Of a stretch of 64,000 bases of DNA, positions 32,836 to 42,697 are shown one piece after another; position 1 is the first letter of the stretch; each line of letters begins with the position of its first letter. The stretch covers positions 14,553,501-14,617,500 of the forward strand of contig JAZHRO010000054.1 in the NCBI GenBank assembly GCA_037157565.1, read 5' to 3'. The notes under the pieces are model-generated. The model saw nothing but the letters and a program-made list of their open reading frames with translations, searched no databases and was not told the origin of the DNA. The translations under genes and the position numbers were made by a program. This DNA comes from Thalassia testudinum (lineage: Eukaryota > Streptophyta > Magnoliopsida > Alismatales > Hydrocharitaceae).

Positions 32836-35388
32836 CGTAGAACCCTCCTCTTCTCTCTCCCTTCCTCTTTCTTCCCCAAACCCTAAACCCCACGCCGTCT
32901 ATATAAACCCCCCCTCCTATCTCCTCTCCACTCCACACACTAGCCACCCCCACCTTCAGTGCTGTGCGGGAATGACGAGAGGGGGCGAGCGAGAGGGTGG
33001 AAGGAGGAGAGCGCGGGAGGAGGACGAGGCCGAGGTCGGAGGAGCTTTGGTGGAAGCTCGGTAGAGCTCGCACGGCCACTGCGGGCACGTGCGAAAGGAG
33101 AAGAGGGCTCGGGGAGGCGGCCTCCTGGCCCTCTGCAATGGTTGGAGCTACTGCGATGCGAGGTGGAGCGAGCGGAAAGAACTATGAGGAGTTCCTGTTA
33201 CTGGAAGTTTTCTAGTATCATACGTCTGAAGTGGAGTCCAGACGACTGACGGGGTACCTGGACATCTGGAGCTAAGGCCAGACGTCTGAAAGCTTATTTA
33301 TCGCAAGGTACATATCTCCCTACGCCATGCATATCGCAACGTAGGGGTATGTGTCGGTTGACTGTGCCTGCAATGTCGTACGCAGGTGCAGCTTTGGGAA
33401 GGAGCGCGGAACACTTTCCCATGCGCTTTTGGACGTCTGATCACATCACCAAACATCCGGAGGTGTGTCCAGACGACCGAAGGCATTGTCCAACATCTGA
33501 AACTGCCTCCAGACGATCACAGAGAATGTTTGGACGTCTGAGGATACCGCAGGGACTTAAGGTAAAGATTTGACACCTTTTAAGACGTCTCGGATTATTT
33601 CTAGACGTCTGATTTTGAACAGTAGGCACGTTTTTGACCCGTTTGACACGATCGGAGTCCGTTTTACGCAAACGAAATACCTGTACTTTCCTCGCGAGTT
33701 CCTCTATGTATTAGAGTCCTTTGTACACTATTCTAAATTCTCCTTTTGTGATGTATTCCCTGATATAGGATTTCAACCTGCTACATGTTTGGAGCTCACA
33801 GAGACGCCTGGGTCTGCAGTTCGAGCCCCCATTACTCCCGAGTTGCCTGATAGAGTGGTTCAATTCTATTAATAATATTTAAATAAGAACGTGCTTGTGA
33901 AAATAACCGAATGAATCCTTAGGATGTGACATGAACCCTAGAATAGAGAAATGAATGAACCGTTTGAGCTGTATAATGTACTTGCATGCATGATTGAGAT
34001 AAACTTCTAGTAATTGCCCGTATTATAATTGTGAGTTGCCTGTTAAAATATGAGCTACCTGTAATTAATGAACAATTACCTGTGAAATCATCAGTTGCAT
34101 GTATCGAATTATAGAAACATGAGCTGCCTGTATATGGATGAGAAATGAATTGTGAAAGGTGAAATCTGATTCAAAATAAATGAGATGAACATGAGCATGA
34201 ACCCTACGGGGAATTAGGAGTAGAACTCCAGTGGTTAGACAGAAACCTGGAATGTAAACGGGAAGTGTGCTGGCTCTTGAGTACGTGGTACCAAGGAGAG
34301 CAACTTTCCCCTTTTGTGTAAAGCGAAGCTAGCCTCCCTTAGGTTGAGACCCAGGGTTAGGATTAGCCACTCTACATCGACTCCTGTTGGCCCTCCTGTA
34401 CGTGGTACCAAGGTGAGCTACTAGTGTAAGGAGGGAGCTAGCCGCCCCACGGGGCCTGGGGTTCAGCTAGCCACCCTACACCGACTTGTTAGGCTCTTTG
34501 GGCAAATCGAGGAGTTAGACAAGGGTGCACAGACTGTGGAGGGGCGAGACCCCTATTTGGTTCTGAGGGGCGAGAGCCCTGTTCTGGGAGGACAAGGCCT
34601 TATACTGTTCCGTGCTGTACTTGGGCATACCCGCTAGCGAAAATGACTGACCGCGTGTCAGTGCGGGGTAGCTACTTGTGCGCTTATCACGCGTGTTGTA
34701 GTCACCGCTACGTCTTGACAGTGACCTCAGGGTGGTTGATTGGGTGAAAGACTACCACGGGGGACTCTCCCGACCAGGAGAGCACCACGTGTACCTTCTA
34801 CTCTACGGAAAAGACTGCAATCAAGATCGTTCCCACGAGGAACATGCAAGATCAAGAAATATCTGGATACTTTGATAAATGGGTGAAACAGAAATATATA
34901 AAACAGATAAATGGAAATAGGAATTAAACCTGTTGCTTTTACTGTTTTGTACTTAGATAATAATAGATACCACTCTACTCAACGTTCGCTGACTTTGTCT
35001 TTTAATAATACTGTTCAGGACCAGGAGTTGAGCAGCCTGAGCTTCCAGCTGAGGAGGGTGTTGGGCTCAGTCGAGCCCAGCCGTAGTTTCTTCAGCACCT
35101 CTTTTTCGTTTCCTTATTGTTGTAGTAAGTAATAGACTTTTAGTTATTGTTTGTCTCTACTGTTTACATCCGCTTTTTTCTATTATTGTGTTGTGGTGGT
35201 ATGTATTGAAACAACAGGTTTACTTTTCCTTTACTGCTTGTATGTTTTTTCTGCTTAGTTATATTGCATACGTGAATGAGGGTTACTTTCCTGCTTTTGG
35301 TTCTTTCTTGTTGGACGATTGGGTCTTGGGATTAGTCGAGGCGAGCCGGTCTTGGGTCCTGTAGGGATCCGCGAATCGAGTCGTAACA
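32836..35388 (+). mobile_element. LTR copy B (plus), 5'-truncated, same family as A
   Basis: From CT-rich DNA and a TATA box (TATATAAA, 32900-32907), through the palindrome array (33225-33610) and the GC-rich repeat part (34200-34800), to the end GTCGTAACA at 35388, it runs parallel to LTR A from about 8728 to 11296. The first 160 bp are missing. It abuts the inverted 3' piece of copy C, so the ends of 32042-35388 form an inverted repeat of about 0.8 kb. ORFs in its GC-rich part are spurious. Confidence 0.8.
33220..33625. repeat. CCAGACGTCTGG palindrome array in LTR copy B
   Basis: About ten exact or decayed copies of AGACGTCT occur, for example near 33283, 33433, 33530, 33580 and 33601, matching the array in LTR A in order and spacing. 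The last copy is followed by GATTTTGAACAG, like GATTTTGGACAG in LTR A. Confidence 0.75.
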
Positions 35389-37348
35389 ACGAAGCTTGCA
35401 ACCCTCGCAGGTCCCATGCACGCCACAAACGGACGACCTATCACATTGACCCACATGTCAAAAGGAGCAAAAAACAGTGTAGACAATATACCATAACGTA
35501 AAGAAATTAGAACGGAAATCAATGATAATTCACTTGCGGAAAATCGACTCCATTTGGGTCCTGAACAGGCCCAAAAACACAACTCTGACCAAAATCACAT
35601 GTCTGGGAAAAGTCCCTGATGAGAACCGCATCATGAATCCTAATTAGCACATTTTGACCTAATTAAGTGTACAAAAGCTCCTACAAAACCTAAGGGAAAG
35701 CCTAGATCAGGGAATTGCAAATATGAGTATAAAATAATACACAAGGGGTAAAACTGTAATTTCACCAACGCAGTACATGAACGAGATTTCTAAGGGTCTA
35801 GACACAGGTCAAATGGGCTTAATAAGAGAAAAAGTGGGATAGTTTGATCAGAAAAGGGTTATGACAAAATCAGAGAATTAAATGGCATTCTGTAACCCTA
35901 AAATAAACTCGCTTTAATTCACGAAGTTTCAGGTAAGATAAAAATCAATTAAACCCTCTAAAATTCATGAAAAAATATCTCATAGGGTTTAGAACATCCA
36001 ATTTGACCATTGGAACCTATCTTGATCTAGATTGAGAGCCATACCCAATTTTTAGCCTAATTTGGGTTTTTGTGCAAAATGTCTGATCAAACATGATCAA
36101 ACCTAAAATCCAACCTCACCATTGGATTCCTTAGGTCCAAATTAGGGTTATACCAAAATTTAGACCTAAGAAAAGGCCACCTTGACCCACTTTACAAAAC
36201 GGTCTTCAACAATTACTTTCTGACCCTTAGCTTTTTGGACTCTTGCAGATACCCCCTACCTTTCTCGTTTTGTTCTTCAATCAGGTCCCTTTGCCCCAAC
36301 ACTGCGCAGGCCATACCTCAGGCAACTTTGCACGGAGGATGGCGCTGCACAGACCTGGGGAGCCAGCCCTAGACTTGAAAGGAGGATTCCCTGCGTTGTC
36401 CTCTTCTACATGGATCGGTTCCCATGCCTTGCTGGCCACCATATCTCTTGTGCGAACGCTCGAGAGGTATGGGTCTTTTTCCGGCCATGTCTCCGTCCAG
36501 GAGCCCACGCCTTTTCCTCGCGATTCCCTCCCAGCCATCACCTATTTAAGGAACGGCAACCCCTCCCGCTTCCTTCGAGCTTGTCTTGGCCAAGGAATTC
36601 CCTTAAAATTCGTCTCTTCCTCCTCCAGCCATTCGCCCGCAGGCTCTAGCGACCTTCCTCCTCCACTCTCGTCGCCCTTCCACCATACCAGTGGCAGGGT
36701 TACCCTCACCATCGTCCACTGTGCCTGGCTGTACCAGCAGGCACCTCCAACACCTCTTCCCCATTGTCATCTTCTCCCCTTGGCATTGTCTTCTCCGGCA
36801 ACGGTAGCACAGTCGCTCGCCGCCTCCTCCCCCTCTTCCGTCTGCTAAGTAGGTAACAACTATTCCCCTTTTTCCCTTCTTCATTTCCCCCTTATCTATT
36901 TCCTAAATCACTCACTGCCACACACCGACCACCATCACCTTCTCCACCTCCAGTAGACCACCGATGAGGTGCAGCCACCGCGTCACACCTCCACACACCT
37001 CACCAGACACCCCACGAGCTCCACCACGACTCACTGATCACAATCCCCCTTTCCATTCACCGCCACACTGATAACACCACGCAAGGGGGTAGTAATTAGG
37101 TTGAATATGGCCCATCTTTAGAATAAAAGGCACAACATAAAGTAGAATAGGAGCATTGCATGCATCAAGTACCAAGATTGCTTATAAACTGTATTAATGG
37201 CCATTTGTGTAAAGCATTTGTCAAATCAGGCCTCAGATGAGCAATCGGACCGCACGGATGGATTCAGGACGACGAACGGAGTCTAACGGACTCAAAATCG
37301 GCCAAATCCGACATCCGGAGCTCCCACAATGGGCCCAAGAAATCCTGA

Positions 37349-37370
37349 CCGTTGATCTGGAGATCAACGG
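37349..37370. repeat. Perfect hairpin in LTR U3 (10 bp arms)
   Basis: CCGTTGATCT, GG, AGATCAACGG. The same palindrome is at 42978-42999 in the 3' LTR. Confidence 0.9.
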
Positions 37371-37433
37371 CCTAGAACGCGCCACGTCGCCCCGCCCCCG
37401 CCGCCCGCACGCCCCCAAGCCAGCCAAGGACGC

Positions 37434-37469
37434 ATCTCGGCCGTTGATCTTCGATCGAACGGCCGAGAT
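37434..37469. repeat. Perfect hairpin in LTR U3 (12 bp arms)
   Basis: ATCTCGGCCGTT and AACGGCCGAGAT with a 12-base loop. The arms share GGCCGTTGATCT with the neighbouring hairpin. Repeated at 43063-43098. Confidence 0.9.
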
Positions 37470-37502
37470 CCGCGCGCTCGCCCGCGGTCGCCGCGACAAA
37501 GC

Positions 37503-37570
37503 GCGGGCGTGGCGCAACGGTTAGCGCGCACGCCCGCGTTGCGGCGACGCGCGTTCGAGTCGCGCGGAGC
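37503..37570 (+). ncRNA. tRNA-like fold with pol III box A/B motifs in 5' LTR
   Basis: TG then D-arm GCGC, AACGGTTA, GCGC (37510-37527) matches box A. After 21 bases a perfect T-arm GCGCG, TTCGAGT, CGCGC (37549-37565) matches box B. A weak anticodon-like stem lies between. The acceptor stem does not pair, so it is not a functional tRNA gene. It resembles the tRNA-derived promoter head of a SINE. Confidence 0.6.
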
Positions 37571-37755
37571 AAAATTCGTCTGCGGGCGAAGGGCGCGGCA
37601 AAATTGAGCCGCGCGATCAGAAGCGAGCGGCTAGGATCGCGCCACGCGGCGCGACGACAGCGCCCCACCGCCCACGCGCGCGCGCACGCCGGGCGGAAAC
37701 GCGCGCGCGCACGCACGCCCGAAGCGCGATCCTAGCGCAGGCGCGGGAGGATCTC

Positions 37756-37782
37756 AGCCGTCCGATCATCAATCGGACGGCT
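37756..37782. repeat. Perfect hairpin in LTR (11 bp arms)
   Basis: AGCCGTCCGAT, CATCA, ATCGGACGGCT. Repeated at 43385-43411. Confidence 0.9.
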
Positions 37783-38480
37783 CTCGTTCGACGTCCACGG
37801 ATCGCGCCTGAAGAGAGAAAGGGGCGGGCGGCTGACCGGCGGCAGCAGACCTTCACCGACGTATATGGAAGCGGTTTTAGCGACGTTCTGGATGTCGCTA
37901 AAGCACATTCTTCTTTTAGGAAGCCCTTAACTCTATTTAAACCCCCTTCTACCACCATTCAAGGCATCCTCTCCCACTTGCAACTACTCCACTCCTCTCC
38001 TAGCTAGTCTTAGGCACTCTTGTAATCGCCGGAGACGACGAGCCGCCGACGGAGCCTCCTCCACCGCCGTGGCTGCCTCGTCGCTCTCCACTCTCTCTCT
38101 ACCTCTCTCTCTCTCTTTTAAAGCTTTCATTTACTTTTGTTGAAGCATGTATTTAATATTGTAAACCATGAACTATGGATGCATGTTTAATGAAATTATT
38201 TTTCATTTAGTTGCCTTTTTAATTTCTGTTTAAAGTGCATGATCAAAACCAAAGAGCTTTCTAACCCTAAACTCTCTCTATCTCTCGCTTTTCAAAACCG
38301 TTTCTTTCGCAAGCAAAACTCCGCCTTTTTCGTGACAACAAGTGGTAAACAAAATCCGATTTCCACGCCTCCCTGAGATCGACACTCGGACTCCCTCCGT
38401 TTACTTCTTTTAAAACCGACGTATCAAGTGCAACTATAACGACACCTCTTAACACACACGCACGAAGGCACGTCAGTTTT

Positions 38481-38498
38481 TGGCGCCGTTGCCGGGGA
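38481..38498 (+). other. Primer-binding site complementary to tRNA-Asp
   Basis: TGGCGCCGTTGCCGGGGA, five bases after the LTR, matches the complement of the 3' end of plant tRNA-Asp, the primer usual for Athila-type elements. It overlaps a perfect stem-loop: CCGTTGCC (38486-38493), GGGGA, GGCAACGG (38499-38506). Confidence 0.85.
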
Positions 38499-39327
38499 GG
38501 CAACGGATTTGTTTTATCACCTCCATTCCACCTTCATTCTCATATCGTCTAATGCCCTATTTTCCTTTTTACTTGACGGATGCAGGAATTCGGCGCATGG
38601 ACGGCGAAGCGATGCATTCCACTATGGTAGCAAGGAAGTAGACGCCTCGAGGATCGATAGTGAGTACTCTCTCTCTCTCATTGTTTGCTTGCGTGAAAAA
38701 TCTAAAAAAATCATAAAAACTGAAAAAATTGGCGTGGTGAATGATTGCTTGACCCACATTCTTAACACATCACCCTACAAAAAATGTACACTCTAATATG
38801 CTGGATAAATTCTTGGAGTGCTCTTTTCTCTTTCTCTGGAGTGGTGTTTGCGAAGCCACCGTGAGTTGACCTGGGCCGCACCACTCAACCCTAAAACTGA
38901 CTCATCTAATAGAAGCTGCACGATCTTTAGGATGAGTACACTAGGGTTTTTAGAGCCTCTACAAAATAAAAGGAAATCTACTTTCACTAAGTTGTGTGCA
39001 GAACTTGACGTGCCCACTAAAACTTGTTTGAAAAAATTAAGACACGTCAACCCTAAAAAGTACTTAAGTAAGGATGAAACACTAAAAAGACACTATATCT
39101 TAACAAATCCTTGCTTGAAAATCATGTTTTGCTAGAAGCACACACTTTGAAAGTAGAACATTAAGAGGCACCACCCCAATCAACGCCTCATCACATCACC
39201 CTAAGCACAAGCACTATCCTAGCCCTTTAAAATAGAGCAGACGTGCCCTAGGCAGGACTGAGTTAAGTCTCAAAAGGTGAGGTTTTGTCTGCTAGGCACT
39301 TGGCTTTCATTCCCTTGGTAGAATCTG

Positions 39328-40590
39328 GTGACTAGGCTGCGGGGCAGTGTCAAACGACCGTGGTTGTGGGGTCTATGGAACCGGAGGCGCAAGCCAAAGG
39401 AAGAACCTTCCCTGCAATCCCCTCGTAATCAACCTGGCCAGATTAGCCTTGGGAAGGGGAGTCCAGTGTTTACGGACTTAATCAACCTTTGTGAGATTTC
39501 TAGGTCTCCTACGGAATACACCATAAGGATTAGGCTTGTTTGTTTGATTGAGTGCACAACTCTCTCTCATCTGTTCTTCCCGCATCCCTCCATTTCTTCC
39601 ATGGATTTCAATGCCTATCCATCTTACCCAAATTACCCCCAACAGGATTTGTATGCTAACCCAAGTAGACCATACCCACAGCCGACTTGGGCTAACCAAC
39701 CACCAAGTTGGGGATGCAACCTGGAATATCCCTCTTGGCCCAACTATGACCAAACCACACCAACCTCTTATTGGAATACACCCAACATAGCCACCCAAGG
39801 GTACGATTCAAATCATGGGGCTCCATATCTCGATTGTCCTCACGATGCCTCCTCATTTAGGTCCGACCCGCTCTACTGTGATAGGACCTACACTTTAGGA
39901 GAACACCAAGAACCCTACCCATCTCAAGATAATAACCAAGAAAGGTCATCTGAATTCAACAACCTTGCCTACTTGACCTTTGGATTAGAAGGAGTTCTAG
40001 ACAAATGGAAATCAGAAAATGATCAGAAATCTAGGCAAGCCCAGGATCATCAACCTCTGATTTGGTCCCCTGATGAAGAATCTGACTGGGAGGAAGACTT
40101 AGAACCTCAACTATTCTGGAGTAGGACCAAACAGAGAATGGTTCCTCTTGAAGAACTGGACCCTGAACATGACAGAATAGAGGACCCACCCAAGAACCTA
40201 AACACCAATATGGATTCTGATCCACAACCTCAACCATACTCTCTTAACCTGGATTTCAAGGAGGAAATCCAAAGGACACCAAATGACACCATTCTTGATA
40301 ACCTCCAGTTAGAACTACACAGACAGAATCAAGAATTGGTTAAAGGGCAACATGCCATGTTGGAGTTGTTCCAACAATTGGGGGAAGAAGGCCAAAGAAA
40401 GCTATTGCATACAACGCCATTCATGGAATTCATAAAGCAAGGACCTACCATGATCAATTGGACTACACCTAGTCATCCTGATTTGGTTCAGTCCACCATT
40501 GATACCCCTCAGGAGTTGGATAGCTCAGTGGATAAGGAAAGTAAGGATTCCTTGGAGCACAATGTGGGGAGCATTGAGAACAAACATTAG
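39328..40590 (+). CDS. Unknown Pro/Tyr-rich protein of the young element (ORF1; likely start 39601)
   Basis: The frame is open from 39328. The first good start is ATG 39601, giving 329 residues to TAG 40588-40590. The N-terminal 100 residues are rich in Pro, Tyr, Asn, Gln and Trp (YPSYPNYPQQD, PYPQPTWANQPP). The middle is acidic (DEESDWEEDLEP), and the C-terminal part holds a likely coiled coil (DNLQLELHRQNQELVKGQ). No zinc knuckle, protease or RT motif is present, so it is not a normal gag-pol. It takes the place of gag in the element and might be a divergent gag-like or packaging protein, but no family is recognised. Being open in a young element suggests recent selection or simply too little time to decay. 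Confidence 0.6.
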   Translation: MTRLRGSVKRPWLWGLWNRRRKPKEEPSLQSPRNQPGQISLGKGSPVFTDLINLCEISRSPTEYTIRIRLVCLIECTTLSHLFFPHPSISSMDFNAYPSYPNYPQQDLYANPSRPYPQPTWANQPPSWGCNLEYPSWPNYDQTTPTSYWNTPNIATQGYDSNHGAPYLDCPHDASSFRSDPLYCDRTYTLGEHQEPYPSQDNNQERSSEFNNLAYLTFGLEGVLDKWKSENDQKSRQAQDHQPLIWSPDEESDWEEDLEPQLFWSRTKQRMVPLEELDPEHDRIEDPPKNLNTNMDSDPQPQPYSLNLDFKEEIQRTPNDTILDNLQLELHRQNQELVKGQHAMLELFQQLGEEGQRKLLHTTPFMEFIKQGPTMINWTTPSHPDLVQSTIDTPQELDSSVDKESKDSLEHNVGSIENKH

Positions 40591-41340
40591 GAGGAAACTG
40601 AGAAGGTGAGGGGAGAGACCTTGGAATCTGAATCTAATCAGCTCAAGACAAGTAATCCGGTGGGAGTAGCAGCCAACGTCGGAAATGGAGAATGGAGTTA
40701 CAATTTCAAAGAAATTGATTATGAATTGGTTAGAATCCCCATCACAAATTTGGAGGATGGCCGAGAGAAAGAATATGATCTAGAGGATGAAATTGACCCT
40801 ACCTCTAATGCAACCCCAAACAGTGAATCTGATACAAAGGAGGTTGAAGAAAATATTCTTGAGATCAAGGGCTTGGAGGGAATGAGCAATGAAATCATAG
40901 TTGCGGAAGAGATGGATGCGTCTTTGAAGAGAAGACTGATGCTTGGTTGTAGGGCTCAGTATGAAACTCCGGACTTTGTTACTTGCCCTACCAGAATAAA
41001 GATCCCGCAACCCGAATGCACTAGAATTGATACACTTTCGATGGATTACAATTTTATGGGGACACAAGCTGAATATAAGACCTACATCTTTAGTGTTTGG
41101 CATGTCATATTTGGGGTGCGTTCGTCCACAGCAACTTGTTTGCATGCCCACAAACTAAGAGAGGATCTGACACGGGCATGCATGATATATCTGTTACAGA
41201 ATTCCCGCCCCTTAGGAACGGGACTCCACCACAACCTTATTCGCATCTGTGGACTTCTGATTTTGGGTCTGGTTAACTTTGAACATATCTTCTTAACCCA
41301 AGTCAGTCCTGTTTGTGCACCGCCCAGCTGGAGGTGTTAA
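40591..41340 (+). CDS. In-frame continuation after an amber stop (ORF2; first ATG 40606)
   Basis: This frame is the same as that of ORF1; only TAG 40588-40590 separates them. It has 250 codons from the TAG, or 244 residues from ATG 40606, to TAA 41338-41340. The sequence is acidic at the start (DLEDEIDP, TKEVEENILEIKGLEG), then holds a Cys-containing segment (CRAQYETPDFVTCPT) and a hydrophobic stretch (HNLIRICGLLILGLVNFEHIFL). No known domain. Either ORF1 and ORF2 were one protein of about 580 residues with a recent stop, or the stop is read through. Confidence 0.5.
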   Translation, partial: EETEKVRGETLESESNQLKTSNPVGVAANVGNGEWSYNFKEIDYELVRIPITNLEDGREKEYDLEDEIDPTSNATPNSESDTKEVEENILEIKGLEGMSNEIIVAEEMDASLKRRLMLGCRAQYETPDFVTCPTRIKIPQPECTRIDTLSMDYNFMGTQAEYKTYIFSVWHVIFGVRSSTATCLHAHKLREDLTRACMIYLLQNSRPLGTGLHHNLIRICGLLILGLVNFEHIFLTQVSPVCAPPSWRC

Positions 41341-41352
41341 ACTCAGCGCTTC

Positions 41353-41368
41353 CTGGGAGGCAACCCAG
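41353..41368 (+). other. Conserved hairpin after the last ORF
   Basis: CTGGG, AGGCAA, CCCAG, preceded by AAACTCAGCGCTT and 12 bases after the ORF2 stop. It is the counterpart of 1924-1939. Confidence 0.6.
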
Positions 41369-41464
41369 CGGATTCAGACTGATCTGGTAAGTTTACGTCA
41401 CTCAGGTACTATCTTTTTGAACCCTTCTGCATCCATGCATCTGCCAATGAGGACATTGTCCAAC

Positions 41465-41482
41465 TTAAGCATGGGGGGATGG
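41465..41482 (+). other. Internal polypurine-tract-like box
   Basis: TAAGCATGGGGGGATGG follows GAGGACATTGTCC, in the same place as 2156-2170 in the other element. Confidence 0.5.
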
Positions 41483-41873
41483 TAAATTGCATAATCCTGA
41501 GTTTAATTAATCAGTCTGAATGAATAAATTAATTGATTAAAAAAAAAAAAATTTGAATTTAGGAAGAAAAACTTAGGCATTAGAAACTTGTCAATAGTGG
41601 GAAATAATACAAAAAGAACTTAAACGCTTAGACTTTTCAGGCCTTCAGGCTTAATCAGCCCTAGTGTCCATTAAAATATGGATTTAGCAGCGAATCCTTG
41701 CAACTTTAAGCTATTCTAATCCACCTAATAAATAAGGTGATAAGTATACGACTTATCAACTCATCCTCTAACTCAGGAAAACTTTGAGTCTAAGCATCTG
41801 CACACATTTCTGCACATACTCACTTCTCGGAGATTTTGACAGAAATTGGGTAGCTAATGAACTCTCTAGGGTG

Positions 41874-42130
41874 GTATGGCTAGCAAGTTGTCGTGGGTAA
41901 CAGCCCATTGGCAGGTTGTCCAGAACCCAGCCACAGGCCATTTCTTTTTCACTGCCTCTAGGTACATTTGAGATTAGGGAAGCCACCTACGTAAAAAAAA
42001 AAAAAAAAAAAAAAAAAACCACACTTCACCGCACAAGTATGGCTGGCAAGTGATCGTGGGTAACAGCCCATTGGTCGGTTGTCCAGAGCCCAGCTCAATA
42101 ATTGCACAAAAAAAAAAAAAAAAAAAAAAA
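41874..42130 (+). repeat. 163 bp tandem repeat, each copy ending near a poly-A run
   Basis: GTATGGCT(A/G)GCAAGT...GTGGGTAACAGCCCATTGG...GTTGTCCAGA starts at 41874 and again at 42037. The copies are followed by 26 A (41993-42018) and 23 A (42108-42130). The repeat lies in the non-coding 3' region. Tandem repeats there are known in Tat/Ogre relatives. Confidence 0.8.
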
Positions 42131-42686
42131 GAGAAGACCAAAAACACCTAAGGAAGAAGCGGGGAAGTAGTACAAGCCGGGGAGATATACACTGGAAAAT
42201 CCTTGTGTTGACCCCAAGTAAAATGAACGCAGGGAGAAAGCTACCAATCGAACAAATACACCTTCAGGCAAAAATTTATTTTCTTTTCCGGTCACCTAGA
42301 GGCGTAGAAACTCGAAGTCTGTCTCAATTACCGTTAAGTAAGTCTATCACAACATTCACACCAAGATGCTTAGCACTTATGGTTTTGACCGAGTTTTGGG
42401 TGGGTTGGGTAGCCGTAAAAAGTTACCAACCCACACTGAATTCTAAAAATTCTAAAAAGACATATATAGATATATACGTATACATAAGTATAGTTATATA
42501 TACAAAGCAAGGATTCGGGCGATTCGTATTTTGGCAGACACCCGGGCGATGCTTAGTCTTTGTAGATTAAGATCTTCGTATAGTTCCTCTTATTAACAAG
42601 TAACGAAGTGCCTAAGCAATTACTTCTTGAATTCGCCAAAGAAATAAAGGCTAGAATAAACCTTGCTAGGGACTAGCAAGGAGTAA

Positions 42687-42697
42687 GCATGGGGGTA
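42687..42697 (+). other. Polypurine tract of the young element
   Basis: GCATGGGGGTA directly precedes the 3' LTR and is identical to the tract before the LTR at 3431. Confidence 0.85.

Larger units (their letters stand above)
37069..38475 (+). repeat. 5' LTR of the young element
   Basis: TGATAACACCACG...CACGTCA. It contains three perfect hairpins, a tRNA-like fold, a TATA-like TATTTAA (37934-37940) and a GC-rich U3. Two overlapping frames repeated in both LTRs are by-products of GC richness. Confidence 0.95.

Noticed and set aside
32042..35388. A foldback DNA transposon with long inverted ends
   Set aside because: The ends are parts of two LTR copies in opposite orientation, and the flanks (TTAGG, ACGAA) are not a target duplication.
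36243..36848. A 201-codon ORF in the solo Athila-type LTR (and the 194-codon counterpart at 4686-5270)
   Set aside because: The two LTR copies do not keep a common reading frame or protein sequence; GC/CT-rich non-coding LTR DNA.
37503..37570. A functional tRNA gene
   Set aside because: D- and T-arms are good but the acceptor strands do not pair, the anticodon arm is irregular, and it lies in an LTR.
37233..37958. Overlapping ORFs of 94-114 codons, repeated at 42862-43587, looking like duplicated genes
   Set aside because: They lie wholly inside the two LTRs. Their conservation comes from the LTR duplication and their length from high GC; no domain is seen.
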